Origin: Clostridium sp.
GTDB taxonomy: Bacteria; Bacillota; Dethiobacteria; Dethiobacterales; Dethiobacteraceae
Direction: 5' to 3'
Assembly (NCBI GenBank): GCA_018335695.1
Contig: JAGXRV010000090.1
Coordinates: 1-33,468, forward strand
DNA: 33,468 bases
Part shown: positions 26,183 to 33,468 of the stretch, piece after piece
How the letters are laid out: each line of letters opens with the position of its first letter
Numbering within the stretch: position 1 is the stretch's first letter
Notes under the pieces: generated by a model
Seen by the model: only the letters and a program-made list of their open reading frames with translations
The model's database searches: none
Told to the model about the DNA's origin: nothing
Translations under genes and position numbers: made by a program

Positions 26183-26201
26183 CTGTCCGAAAAATAGACA
26201 G
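26183..26201. promoter_or_regulatory. Candidate activator-binding palindrome, site 2
   Basis: CTGTCCGAAAAATAGACAG, the best inverted repeat of the set (CTGTC...GACAG). It is centred 69 bp from site 1 and about 180 nt upstream of the predicted start, a normal place for enhancer sites. Confidence 0.65.
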
Positions 26202-26270
26202 TGTACAAATACATAGACACCTTGACTTTATTGCCTGCCATGAAGTTAAGGTAATTTAGCATTTTAGCAA

Positions 26271-26294
26271 ATAAAAACCGCCCCTAATAGGCGG
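26271..26294 (-). terminator. Terminator after the sigma-54 activator gene
   Basis: CCGCC/GGCGG stem with a short loop, followed by TTTTTAT on the minus strand. It separates the activator transcript from the sigma-54 promoter. Confidence 0.7.
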
Positions 26295-26396
26295 ATTCAG
26301 CTTTGAAGTCAAATTTCAGATATCAGAATCGTTGACGCCAGCAAAAGAGCCGGCCACAAACATAATTTTTACAAGCTCAATCTTTTCGTCTGCGCC

Positions 26397-26618
26397 CCCT
26401 CACCCTAGCCCTCTCCCCCCATAGGGTGGAGAGGGAATAAGAGAATCCGTCGCCCTCTCCACCATTAGGCGGCTACCGGCGATAGTACTGACCGCCGACA
26501 AAAGGTGTATAAAAGAATCCGTCGCCTTCTCCCTCCTTAGGGTGGTGCAAGGCTCTCCCCCCCTGGAAGATAGTATAAGAACATCCCCTCTCCCCCTGGG
26601 AGAGGGTTAGGGTGAGGG
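26397..26618. repeat. Inverted-repeat element (CCCTCACCCTAGCCCTCTCCC type)
   Basis: The left arm 26397-26417 and right arm 26598-26618 are complementary at 20 of 21 positions. Inside, AGAATCCGTCGCC followed by an yTCTCC tail occurs twice (about 26442 and 26513). It carries no gene and ends 10 nt from the activator stop. REP/MITE-like; such arms are widespread in bacterial genomes. Confidence 0.75.
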
Positions 26619-26628
26619 CACAATTGTC

Positions 26629-28863
26629 TTATAACAAACTATAACGATTTAACTTTTCATAGAAGGTAGAGCGATGCAAACCCAAAATCTTGGCAGCTTT
26701 GGAACGATTATTTTTTGTTGCCCTTAAAGCGTTAACGATTGCTTCTTTTTCTATTTCAGCCGTCATATTGCTTAAGCTGGGTCCTGACTTTAAAAAACGA
26801 TCGCCTTGAATATGCTGCCAAAGATAAGCCGGCAAATGTTCTACGCCAATAATTCTTTCTTCCACCATATTGAGCAGCCTTTCCAAGATATTTTCCAGCT
26901 CTCTGACGTTCCCTGGCCAAGAATAACGGCAAAAAATGCTCATTACATCTTCGCTTACAGTTTTTGCCTGGATATGATACTTCTTGCAAATTCTCTCAAT
27001 TAAATTTTCAACAAGCTGCGGAATATCAGCAGGCACCTCTCGCAGTGAAGGCAGAGATAAAGTGAGCACATCCAAGCGATAATACAAATCCTCACGAAAA
27101 GAACCAAGCCTGACCTCTTTGCGTAAATCTTTATTTGTAGCAGCAATAATCCTAACATCTATCGGGATGCTATGATGTCCTCCGACACGTTCAATCTCTC
27201 TCTCATGGAGAACGCGCAACATTTTTGCTTGCATGTTTAAAGGCATATCGCCTATTTCATCAAGGAAAATCGTGCCGCCGTCAGCAACTTGGAATTTACC
27301 CGTCTTGCCTCCCTTTTGAGCGCCGCTAAACGCTCCTTCTTCATAGCCAAAAAGTTCAGATTCGAGCAAACTCTCCGGTATAGCGCTGCAATTCACTTTG
27401 ATAAACGGACCCTCTTTGCGTGCCCCCCCAAAGTGAATTGCACGAGCAAAAAGCCCTTTGCCTGTGCCGCTCTCCCCAAGCAACAAAACAGTAGAGCTGC
27501 TTTGCGCCGCCTTGATAACAAAGTTTTTTGCCGCCTGGATCTGCTTGGAATTACCGATAATTTGCCTTGAAATACCGCTTAGAACTTCCATACGCTCGAT
27601 CTCCTGGCGGTAGTGCGAAATCTCTTGTTGCGACTTATGCAGGAGAAACGGCAGGCACATATTTACTTCCGCAAGCTCCAGATAGACTGCCACCGCCTTG
27701 TCCCGGCAAGTATTGTATCCGCAAGCTCCACAATTTAACTCGTCTGTATCTTTGAACTTGCCGGTGACTTTTAAAATTTCCCGGATATGCTCTTCACTCG
27801 GTCTCACTTTCTTTTTAGCTTGAGCAGTAAACTTACGGGAAAGATCCACAAATACTGCCGGGGTGGGAGAGACAAAATTGGCACGTTGATGCACATAATT
27901 AGCCACTTTTTTCCTGCGCAAATTGGAACTGTGCGAATCACATAAATCAGGACCATCTATACAGCCCCGGCAAAACAAGATATCAACCAGCGCGGAAGAA
28001 AACTGCTTTGCCTCAATAGCATTAAGTGTTTCCATAACGTCTTGCAAGCCTTCGACAACCACATTGCTCTGATCCAAAATATCATTTTGCAATCTGGCCG
28101 CTTTTAAGAGCCCGCCGGCCAAAGGAAAGACGCCTCCCAATGAAGCGCCGGGTCCGTCAAAGCTCGCCGGCTGAACAGTTGAAAGTGTTATGCCATTTTC
28201 AGAAAACAATTCTTTTAATTCGGAAAATGTCAGGACGAAATCTACTTCGCCTGCCACGGACAGATGGTCAATTTCGCTTTTCTTGGCTATACAAGGTCCG
28301 ATAAAAACGATGCCCGCCTGCTCACCATAAAGTTTTTTTGCCACCCGGGCGGAGGCAATCATGGGAGAAACTACAGGGATAAGCTGGCTGATTAAGCGTG
28401 GGTAATATTTTTCGACAAGGTTGATAATAGCGGGACATGGGGAAGTTATCAGCGGAGCCGCCGTCCGTTTGTTCGCATAAAGTCGGCTGTATTCGCGGGC
28501 AACAAGCTCCGCGCCGTAAGCCACTTCGCACACTTTGTCAAAACCGACTGCTTTCAAGGCGCCCACTAACTGCTCCGGAGCTGTGTCAAACGCAGCTACA
28601 AAAGATGGCGCCAAAAGCGCTGCAACCAGCTTCTTGCGTGACAGCAACTGCAAAACGCCTGCAACATCGTTCTGCACCAGCTTCGCACCCTGAGAACACA
28701 CATTTTTACAAGTGCCACAAGTTATGCAAATAGACTCGGTAACACTAACCTGACCGTCTTTTACTCTAATCGCCTTTACGGGACAGTTACGCAAACATGC
28801 GTAACATCGTTTACAAAGTTCAGACTCTGTCTTTACAATGGGCACCGCCTTCACCCTTTCCAA
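26629..28863 (-). CDS. Hydrogenase-like sensor fused to sigma-54 activator
   Basis: A 744-residue one-protein sensor and activator. Order: two 4Fe-4S clusters (Cys17-27, Cys46-56); an Fe-hydrogenase C-terminal-like domain (about 75-345) with TSPCPAII (Cys143), FIGPCIAKK (Cys191) and ILFCRGCIDGP (Cys298, Cys301); a 4Fe-4S motif CGACGYNTC...C (Cys378-403); a coiled linker; the AAA+ domain with Walker A GESGTGKG (463-470), GAFSGA loop (510-515), Walker B GGTIFLDEIGD (529-539) and SWPGNVREL; and a Fis-type HTH (NNRSKAAKILGLHRSTFYEK). The intact GAFSGA loop marks a true sigma-54 activator. The start is TTG 28863, or more likely GTG 28845 behind AAAGGGTGAAGG. It lies between hydG and the operon it probably controls. 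Confidence 0.93.
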   Translation of the reverse strand: MERVKAVPIVKTESELCKRCYACLRNCPVKAIRVKDGQVSVTESICITCGTCKNVCSQGAKLVQNDVAGVLQLLSRKKLVAALLAPSFVAAFDTAPEQLVGALKAVGFDKVCEVAYGAELVAREYSRLYANKRTAAPLITSPCPAIINLVEKYYPRLISQLIPVVSPMIASARVAKKLYGEQAGIVFIGPCIAKKSEIDHLSVAGEVDFVLTFSELKELFSENGITLSTVQPASFDGPGASLGGVFPLAGGLLKAARLQNDILDQSNVVVEGLQDVMETLNAIEAKQFSSALVDILFCRGCIDGPDLCDSHSSNLRRKKVANYVHQRANFVSPTPAVFVDLSRKFTAQAKKKVRPSEEHIREILKVTGKFKDTDELNCGACGYNTCRDKAVAVYLELAEVNMCLPFLLHKSQQEISHYRQEIERMEVLSGISRQIIGNSKQIQAAKNFVIKAAQSSSTVLLLGESGTGKGLFARAIHFGGARKEGPFIKVNCSAIPESLLESELFGYEEGAFSGAQKGGKTGKFQVADGGTIFLDEIGDMPLNMQAKMLRVLHEREIERVGGHHSIPIDVRIIAATNKDLRKEVRLGSFREDLYYRLDVLTLSLPSLREVPADIPQLVENLIERICKKYHIQAKTVSEDVMSIFCRYSWPGNVRELENILERLLNMVEERIIGVEHLPAYLWQHIQGDRFLKSGPSLSNMTAEIEKEAIVNALRATKNNRSKAAKILGLHRSTFYEKLNRYSLL

Positions 28864-28893
28864 ACAAGCTACAAGTTTAGTATAGCATGAAGG

Positions 28894-28912
28894 CTGTCCA
28901 AAAAACAGACAA
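28894..28912. promoter_or_regulatory. Candidate activator-binding palindrome, site 3
   Basis: CTGTCCAAAAAACAGACAA, same pattern as sites 1 and 2 with the last base changed. It lies 31 nt upstream of the activator gene, next to a minus-strand TATACT (28879-28884). Looser half-sites follow at 28915-28944 (TTGTCA, GGACAG, GACAG). This could be autoregulation. Confidence 0.55.
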
Positions 28913-29012
28913 AGTTGTCAAAGAAAACGGACAGCAACAGACAGTTTCCAGGTATCGCCGGCACAATACAATTCAAGTTTATGACTTCGTTCTGAAAAAA
29001 TTGCTTTCGCTT

Positions 29013-30452
29013 TTAAAGATAAATATCCCGCTCACCTGCTTCGATACGCTGCAAGCGTTCTCGTGTAACGGAGCGCACTTTTTCGTTTGCGATTTCCTCC
29101 AGATGACACTTGATTGTTTCCTCCCCGACTTTGCGTGTTTCCTGTGAAGCATAGTCAAGCAGGTACTCTTTAAAGGTTAATAAGGCATTTGGTTGGCAAA
29201 CGTTTTGGATTTGGCCATTTTTTGCCAAAGCCATAAAGCGATCACCTGTGCGCCCTTGCCGATAACAAGCGGTACAGTAGCTGGGAAGATAGCCGGACTG
29301 ACAAACGCTATGCACCACTTCATCGGGAGTTCTGTGGTCATCAACAGAAAATTGCGCTTTGGCATCATCTTCTTCGAAACTACGATGCTTCTCGCGTTTG
29401 TATCCCCCTACGCCGGTGCAACTGCCGGCGGAGAGCTGCGAAATTCCATAGTTAAGCAATTTTTCCCTCAGCGCCGGTTTCTCTCTTGTAGAGAGAATCA
29501 AGCCGGTATAAGGAACGGCGAGACGAATGACAGCAGTCAGTTTGGCAAAATCAGCATCAGAAACCAGATAGGGAAACTGTTCCAAAGACATTCCCAAGGC
29601 CGGACGCAGACGCGGCACGGAAATGGTGTGCGGCCCTACTCCATATCGCTCTTCAAGACTGAGAGCGTGCTGCAGCATAGCCAACACTTCAAACTTATAG
29701 TCATAGAGCCCAAAGAGAACTCCAAAACCGACGTCATCAATCCCGGCTTGCATCGCCCTGTGATGTGCGGTAGTATGCCAGTCATAATCGGCTTTGGGAC
29801 CGGAAGGATGCATAAGTTCATACGTTTTTCGGTGATACGTTTCCTGAAAAAGGATATAAGTGCCGATGCCGGCGCTTTTCAGACGTTTGTAGTCTTCTAT
29901 AGTTGTGGCGGCAATATTAACATTAACGCGGCGGATACTGCCGTTTTTAAACTTTATACTGTAAATGGTGCGAATACTTTCCAAAATATAATCAAGCGGA
30001 CATTCTGCCGGATGCTCGCCAGCCTCCAGCGCAATCCGCTTATGTCCCAAGCTCTCCAGTATCTTTATTTCTTCCACCAATTGCGCTTTCGTCAGTTTGC
30101 GGCGCTGAAAACCGTTTTCCCGTTTATAACCGCAGTAAGCACAATTATTAATGCAGTAGTCACTGACATATAACGGCGCAAAAAGTACCAACCTTTTACC
30201 ATATATTTTCAGTTTTACTTCTTTCGCAGCCTCGAATATTTCCGACAGCAGCTGCTTATCGGTTACCTGCAGCAAAACGGCCACTTCAGCAATAGTGAGC
30301 CCCCGAGCTTGTCGGGCGGCAGCAATAAGCGCTCGTACCATCGAGTGCGTAGCCGCTTTCCCCTGTTCCAGAAGATTATTAATTTGTTCTTCATTGATAA
30401 AGTCGGCCGGACACCATTGACTGTGCCGGCTAACGGCCAAATTATCACACAT
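29013..30452 (-). CDS. hydG: [FeFe]-hydrogenase maturase HydG
   Basis: A 479-residue radical-SAM tyrosine lyase that makes the CO and CN ligands of the H-cluster from tyrosine. The SAM cluster motif is YCINNCAYCGYKREN (Cys100, 104, 107). The C-terminal auxiliary-cluster motif is CQSGYLPSYCTACYRQGRTGD. ThiH-like core and full length. The ATG at 30452 overlaps the hydF stop (ATGTGTGA) with AAAGGA in front, so translation is coupled. It is last of the TM1266-hydE-hydF-hydG run and is followed after 149 nt by the sigma-54 activator. Confidence 0.96.
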   Translation of the reverse strand: MCDNLAVSRHSQWCPADFINEEQINNLLEQGKAATHSMVRALIAAARQARGLTIAEVAVLLQVTDKQLLSEIFEAAKEVKLKIYGKRLVLFAPLYVSDYCINNCAYCGYKRENGFQRRKLTKAQLVEEIKILESLGHKRIALEAGEHPAECPLDYILESIRTIYSIKFKNGSIRRVNVNIAATTIEDYKRLKSAGIGTYILFQETYHRKTYELMHPSGPKADYDWHTTAHHRAMQAGIDDVGFGVLFGLYDYKFEVLAMLQHALSLEERYGVGPHTISVPRLRPALGMSLEQFPYLVSDADFAKLTAVIRLAVPYTGLILSTREKPALREKLLNYGISQLSAGSCTGVGGYKREKHRSFEEDDAKAQFSVDDHRTPDEVVHSVCQSGYLPSYCTACYRQGRTGDRFMALAKNGQIQNVCQPNALLTFKEYLLDYASQETRKVGEETIKCHLEEIANEKVRSVTRERLQRIEAGERDIYL

Positions 30453-31701
30453 GACCAATCATTCCTTTCTTCTCATTCTTCTCCTCCAACAGTTGCCGCA
30501 GTTCGGGAAAAGGAGAAAGAGATCGCGGCAAAATACCCATTAAATGTGCAATAGCAACACCATAATTTACAATTGGCACGCCGGCCTGCTGAGCCTGAGC
30601 AATTCTTGCCAGCATTTCCCGGCGATTAATCATACAGCCTCCGCAATGAATTACTAATCTGTATTCTGCGAGATTTTCCGGAAAACCGTAGCCGCTCGAC
30701 CAAGAAAACTCCAGCTCTCCTCCCACTGCTTGGCGTAACAGAGCTGGAATCTTTACTCTGCCGATATCTCCTTCGACGCGGTGATGAGTACACGCTTCCG
30801 CCAACAATACCTTATCTCCGTGTCGCAGACTATCCATTGCTTTCGCACCCTTAACCAAGGCTGCTAAATCTCCTTTGTAGCGGGCAAACAAAATTGAGAA
30901 AGATGTCAAAAGCACAGTAGGAGGAGTTTCCTTCGCGGCACTCAGAAATGCCTGCGAGTCTGTAATCACAATTTTCGGTTTCCCGGCAATCTGAGCAAGC
31001 GCCTCTTTTAATTCTCCCTCCATCACGACAAGAGAGAGCGCATGATGATCAAGGATATCGCGAATCGTCTGCACCTGAGGAAGAATCAGGCGTCCTTTTG
31101 GCGCAGCCTTATCAATCGGGACAAGCAAAACAGCCAAATCACCCGGTTGCAGCAAATCGCCCACAATCGTTCTCTCATCCCAGGCATCGGGGGCGGCAGC
31201 GATGATAGCAAGTTTTAACTCAAGCAAACCGGCACCGGTAAAGGCACTGACTACTATCGGCTCTATGCCAAGCTTCTCGTGATACTTCTTTTTTTGTTCT
31301 TCCGCCGCCATATTAAGGTCAGACTTATTCAACACTCCTACCAAAGGCACTCCCTTTTCACGGCAAAGCTCAGCTATCATTGCTTCATGTTGCGAAACCT
31401 GATTGCCGGCCTCCATGACTAAGAGCACCAAATCAGCCTTCTTTAAAACCGCGCGTGACTTTTTTACACGCAGCGCACCCAACTCGCCTTCATCATCAAT
31501 TCCCGCAGTATCAATCAGCACCACCGGACCTATCGGCAAAATCTCCATTGCTTTATAAACCGGATCAGTGGTAGTGCCGGGCACCGCAGAAACGAGAGCG
31601 ATATCTTGGTTTGTCAACGCATTGATCAAACTTGACTTCCCAGCGTTTCTGCGGCCAAAAATAGCAATATGCAAACGATTTCCCCGCGGTGTATTCAGCA
31701 T
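30445..31701 (-). CDS. hydF: [FeFe]-hydrogenase maturation GTPase HydF
   Basis: A 418-residue GTPase and scaffold on which the 2Fe subcluster is assembled before transfer to HydA. The P-loop is GRRNAGKSSLINAL (16-29), G3 DTAGIDDEG and G4 NKSD. The C-terminal cluster-binding residues are ACTHHRVEGD and HCGGCMINRREM. GGTGAG precedes the ATG. It lies 35 nt after hydE and overlaps hydG by 8 nt. Confidence 0.96.
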   Translation of the reverse strand: MLNTPRGNRLHIAIFGRRNAGKSSLINALTNQDIALVSAVPGTTTDPVYKAMEILPIGPVVLIDTAGIDDEGELGALRVKKSRAVLKKADLVLLVMEAGNQVSQHEAMIAELCREKGVPLVGVLNKSDLNMAAEEQKKKYHEKLGIEPIVVSAFTGAGLLELKLAIIAAAPDAWDERTIVGDLLQPGDLAVLLVPIDKAAPKGRLILPQVQTIRDILDHHALSLVVMEGELKEALAQIAGKPKIVITDSQAFLSAAKETPPTVLLTSFSILFARYKGDLAALVKGAKAMDSLRHGDKVLLAEACTHHRVEGDIGRVKIPALLRQAVGGELEFSWSSGYGFPENLAEYRLVIHCGGCMINRREMLARIAQAQQAGVPIVNYGVAIAHLMGILPRSLSPFPELRQLLEEKNEKKGMIGHV

Positions 31702-31736
31702 TATCTCACCTTTTCCATTTTGCTTTCATTTTTGCC

Positions 31737-32801
31737 TCAGCGCAAACCAAGCGCAAATTGTTCTTTTGGACTATGACCTGCATCTTCCGCCACAGTCCTG
31801 CCCAAAGAGCTGATAATCCCGCCGATACAGTTACGACAGTGAGCCGGATTATCATCCAGGCAAATTTTGTTAGGATATATCTCATAGAGTCGGCGATATT
31901 TGTTTGGCGTTATATTTGGCATCACGACATTTGCCCCCGCAACTAAAGCCTTTTGTCGACCCTTACTATCAATGCTGCCAAGCGCGGTGGTCGCCGGCAA
32001 ATGTGCCTGAGGCATAAGCAACCGAGCAATCGCAATCATTTTCAGTGTCATTTCCACAGTCCCGCGCTGCGCTTTAGCCAAAGGTGTGTTTGCATTGGGA
32101 ATAAACGGACCGATCCCGGCCATTTCCACATCCAGCTCCTTTAAAAAGAGCAAATCTGCTGCTAACGATGTCAAAGTCTGCCCCGGCAACCCCACCATGC
32201 AGCCTGATCCTATCTGGTAACCAAGTTCACGTAGTGTGTAAAGAGATTTTTTCCTGTTATCCCAAGTCATATCAGGGTGCAGCGCTCCGTAAAGCTCTGC
32301 ATCCGCCGTTTCATGTTTAAGCAAATAACGATCCGCTCCTGCATCGCGCCACAGCCTGTAGTCTTCCTCCGCTCTTTCGCCCAAGCTGAGCGTGACCGCC
32401 AAACTCAATTCTTCCTTCAGCCGGCTGGTGACTTCGGCAATAATCTCTGCGCTGTAGTATGAGTCCTCACCTGACTGCAAGACGACAGTTTTATAGCCAA
32501 GCGGCACAGCAGCACCGGCGATAGCCAATATTTCAGCTGCATCCAGCCGATAACGGGGCAATGTTTTATGGCTTTCCCGCAAACCGCAATATGCACAGTT
32601 GCGCTCGCAGTAATTTGAAAATTCGATTAAGCCGCGCAGATGGACTGCATCACCCATAAAGCTTCTCCGCACTTGGTCTGCGGCGGCAAAAAGAAAATCA
32701 AGCTCCGACCCTTCGCAACTCAGAAGTGTTTCAATTTCGTCTCTATCCAGTTTATGCTCCGCCGATGCCTGCTCAATAATACGTTCACATTTTTTCTGCA
32801 T
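31737..32801 (-). CDS. hydE: [FeFe]-hydrogenase maturase HydE
   Basis: A 354-residue radical-SAM enzyme of the BioB-like family that acts on the HydG product during H-cluster assembly. The SAM cluster is FSNYCERNCAYCGLRESH (Cys65, 69, 72). A second, non-essential cluster site near the end is Cys314, Cys322 and Cys325 (CLDDNPAHCRNC). AAGGAGCAGTT precedes the ATG. It lies 9 nt after the TM1266-type gene. Confidence 0.95.
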   Translation of the reverse strand: MQKKCERIIEQASAEHKLDRDEIETLLSCEGSELDFLFAAADQVRRSFMGDAVHLRGLIEFSNYCERNCAYCGLRESHKTLPRYRLDAAEILAIAGAAVPLGYKTVVLQSGEDSYYSAEIIAEVTSRLKEELSLAVTLSLGERAEEDYRLWRDAGADRYLLKHETADAELYGALHPDMTWDNRKKSLYTLRELGYQIGSGCMVGLPGQTLTSLAADLLFLKELDVEMAGIGPFIPNANTPLAKAQRGTVEMTLKMIAIARLLMPQAHLPATTALGSIDSKGRQKALVAGANVVMPNITPNKYRRLYEIYPNKICLDDNPAHCRNCIGGIISSLGRTVAEDAGHSPKEQFALGLR

Positions 32802-32810
32802 AACTGCTCC

Positions 32811-33068
32811 TTATTTTCTCGTTAGCGCTGATTTTACATTAACACCGGAAACTGCTCCCAGCAGACCTGTCATTGCGCCAATTTCATCTGTAGTTCCATC
32901 TACTATCAGTGAAATCACCGCAATTTTGCGTTCACGGTAGGGAATCCCCATCCTGCCGACGATGATTTCAGCATATTTGGAGAGAATATCATTCACAATT
33001 TTTACGCCGTTTTCCCGATCCTCAATCACAATTCCGACCACGCCAATTCGTTTTTCCAGCTCAGCCAC
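32811..33068 (-). CDS. TM1266-type iron-only hydrogenase system regulator
   Basis: An 85-residue ACT/NikR-C-like protein that usually heads hydrogenase maturation operons: KRIGVVGIVIEDRENGVKIV, then GRMGIPYRERKIAVISLIVD and GTTDEIGAMTGLLGAVSGVN. It presumably binds a small ligand or metal; the mechanism is unproven. The GTG at 33068 overlaps GGGGAGG. A CTG at 33059 has the ideal 8-nt distance and would give the usual family start M-EKRIGV, so translation from CTG is plausible. It is the first gene behind the leader attenuator. Confidence 0.9.
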   Translation of the reverse strand: MAELEKRIGVVGIVIEDRENGVKIVNDILSKYAEIIVGRMGIPYRERKIAVISLIVDGTTDEIGAMTGLLGAVSGVNVKSALTRK

Positions 33069-33083
33069 CTCCCCGCTAACTAA

Positions 33084-33137
33084 ACAAATAAAATAAAAAG
33101 CCTGCCGAATAAACCTTACGGTTTGCTTGGCAAGCTT
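33084..33137 (-). terminator. Leader terminator ahead of TM1266-hydEFG (attenuator)
   Basis: AAGCTTGCC pairs with GGCAGGCTT (one mismatch) over an inner AAACC/GGTTT, followed by TTTTTATTTTATTTG on the minus strand. It lies between the promoter and the first gene, so it must be bypassed for expression. Confidence 0.75.
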
Positions 33138-33245
33138 GTTTTTCGCACATTAAACAATCCCTCCCCTTCTCCTCAGGTAAATACCCTCGGACTTAGGATT
33201 CACATTAATCTCCTCGGACAAAGCAAGCCAAGCCCTCAGAGTATG
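33138..33245 (-). promoter_or_regulatory. Structured 5' leader with an anti-terminator segment
   Basis: About 100 nt before the terminator, GCTTGGC (33227-33233) is perfectly complementary to GCCAAGC in the terminator's 5' half (33125-33131), a possible anti-terminator. The leader also has AATCC/GGATT closing pairs and three CCGAGG/CTGAGG repeats. No T-box GGGTGGnACCG core, and I do not recognise any known riboswitch. The ligand is unknown. Confidence 0.55.
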
Positions 33246-33250
33246 TTCAA

Positions 33251-33280
33251 ATTATAATTGATTTTCAGGCAATATGTCAA
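33251..33280 (-). promoter_or_regulatory. Sigma-70-type promoter of the TM1266-hydEFG operon
   Basis: TTGACA (33275-33280) and TATAAT (33251-33256), both perfect, 18 nt apart on the minus strand. The upstream gene's stop codon abuts the -35. Confidence 0.85.
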
Positions 33281-33281
33281 T

Positions 33282-33468
33282 CTATGTTGCACAGGATGAG
33301 TGATTGACAGGTTCCAATCGCTTTTTAATCCGGTCATATTCGTCCTGTTCAATAGGTGTAGCTTTACCAATCAGTTTGGCAAGCACTTTGTCCTCAAATG
33401 CTTTTTTAGCAAGATCCAAACCATACTCGCTGGATGGGTAAATCTCAGAGATAGTGCGACGGACCTTT
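33282..33468 (-). CDS. C-terminal end of an unrecognised gene (runs off the window)
   Basis: An open minus-strand frame enters from the window edge and stops at 33282. The 61 visible residues are charged and helical: KVRRTISEIYPSSEYGLDLA, FEDKVLAKLIGKATPIEQDE and YDRIKKRLEPVNHSSCAT. I do not recognise the family. The stop lies directly before the -35 of the hydEFG promoter, so it is a separate transcript. Confidence 0.6.
   Translation of the reverse strand, partial: KVRRTISEIYPSSEYGLDLAKKAFEDKVLAKLIGKATPIEQDEYDRIKKRLEPVNHSSCAT

Noticed and set aside
26202-26216. Fourth activator site (GTGT...ACAC next to site 2)
   Set aside because: The half-site spacing is one base longer and CTGTCC is absent.
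29193-30173. Long plus-strand open frame opposite hydG
   Set aside because: It is a shadow of hydG; the minus strand encodes clear radical-SAM motifs.
33138-33245. T-box or known riboswitch in the hydEFG leader
   Set aside because: No T-box antiterminator core and no conserved core of a class I know. Kept only as an unassigned leader.

Overview
The window looks like chromosomal DNA from an anaerobic, clostridia-like member of the Bacillota. The grounds are a complete [FeFe]-hydrogenase system with its HydE/F/G maturases, strong AGGAGG-type ribosome sites with frequent TTG and GTG starts, copper-amine-oxidase-like stalk domains, an ECF sigma/RsgI-like pair, and an EFR1-type ferredoxin. The species cannot be named from sequence alone.

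Region 1 (1-17,400) is accessory and worn. It carries toxin-antitoxin genes (Phd/VapC at 225-934, AbrB/PIN at 9570-10302), a HicB antitoxin whose HicA toxin survives only as about nine codons (8017-8332), a second HicB split by one stop codon (12267-12617), and an RHH gene that runs into a dead yjbQ copy (11596-12128). Among these lie metabolic and stress genes: yjbQ, katG, a CstB-like persulfide dioxygenase/rhodanese, glycerate kinase, a lone restriction-type endonuclease, an Rpn-family nuclease, an EFR1 ferredoxin and two stalk-domain proteins. Several mobile-element remnants are scattered through it: a shrunken RAYT (REP-associated transposase) element at 1-165, two solo RAYT-type ends, REP-like palindromes and a DUF559 gene scrap. 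An ECF sigma factor with an RsgI-like membrane partner and tRNA-Arg(CCT) close the region.

Region 2 (17,500-33,280, all on the minus strand) is one hydrogenase island. In transcription order: a sigma-70 promoter and a leader with a terminator/anti-terminator pair; a TM1266-type regulator, hydE, hydF and hydG; then a 744-residue regulator that fuses ferredoxin clusters and an [FeFe]-hydrogenase-like sensor domain to a sigma-54 AAA+ domain and a Fis-type HTH. A terminator follows, then two matching 19-bp imperfect palindromes and a near-consensus sigma-54 promoter. That promoter leads into a ten-gene operon: DRTGG-HATPase, a hydrogenase-like HsfB-type protein, DRTGG, PHP phosphoesterase, HydC/NuoE, HATPase, HndB, HydB/NuoF, and HydA, ending at a strong terminator (nine ORFs if the two DRTGG proteins are counted as one module).

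My reading is that the hydrogenase-like activator senses H2 or the redox/maturation state, binds the palindromes and switches on the HndABCD-type, probably electron-bifurcating hydrogenase through sigma-54. A third palindrome just upstream of the activator gene suggests autoregulation. The domains and sites are visible in the sequence; the signal and the wiring are inference.
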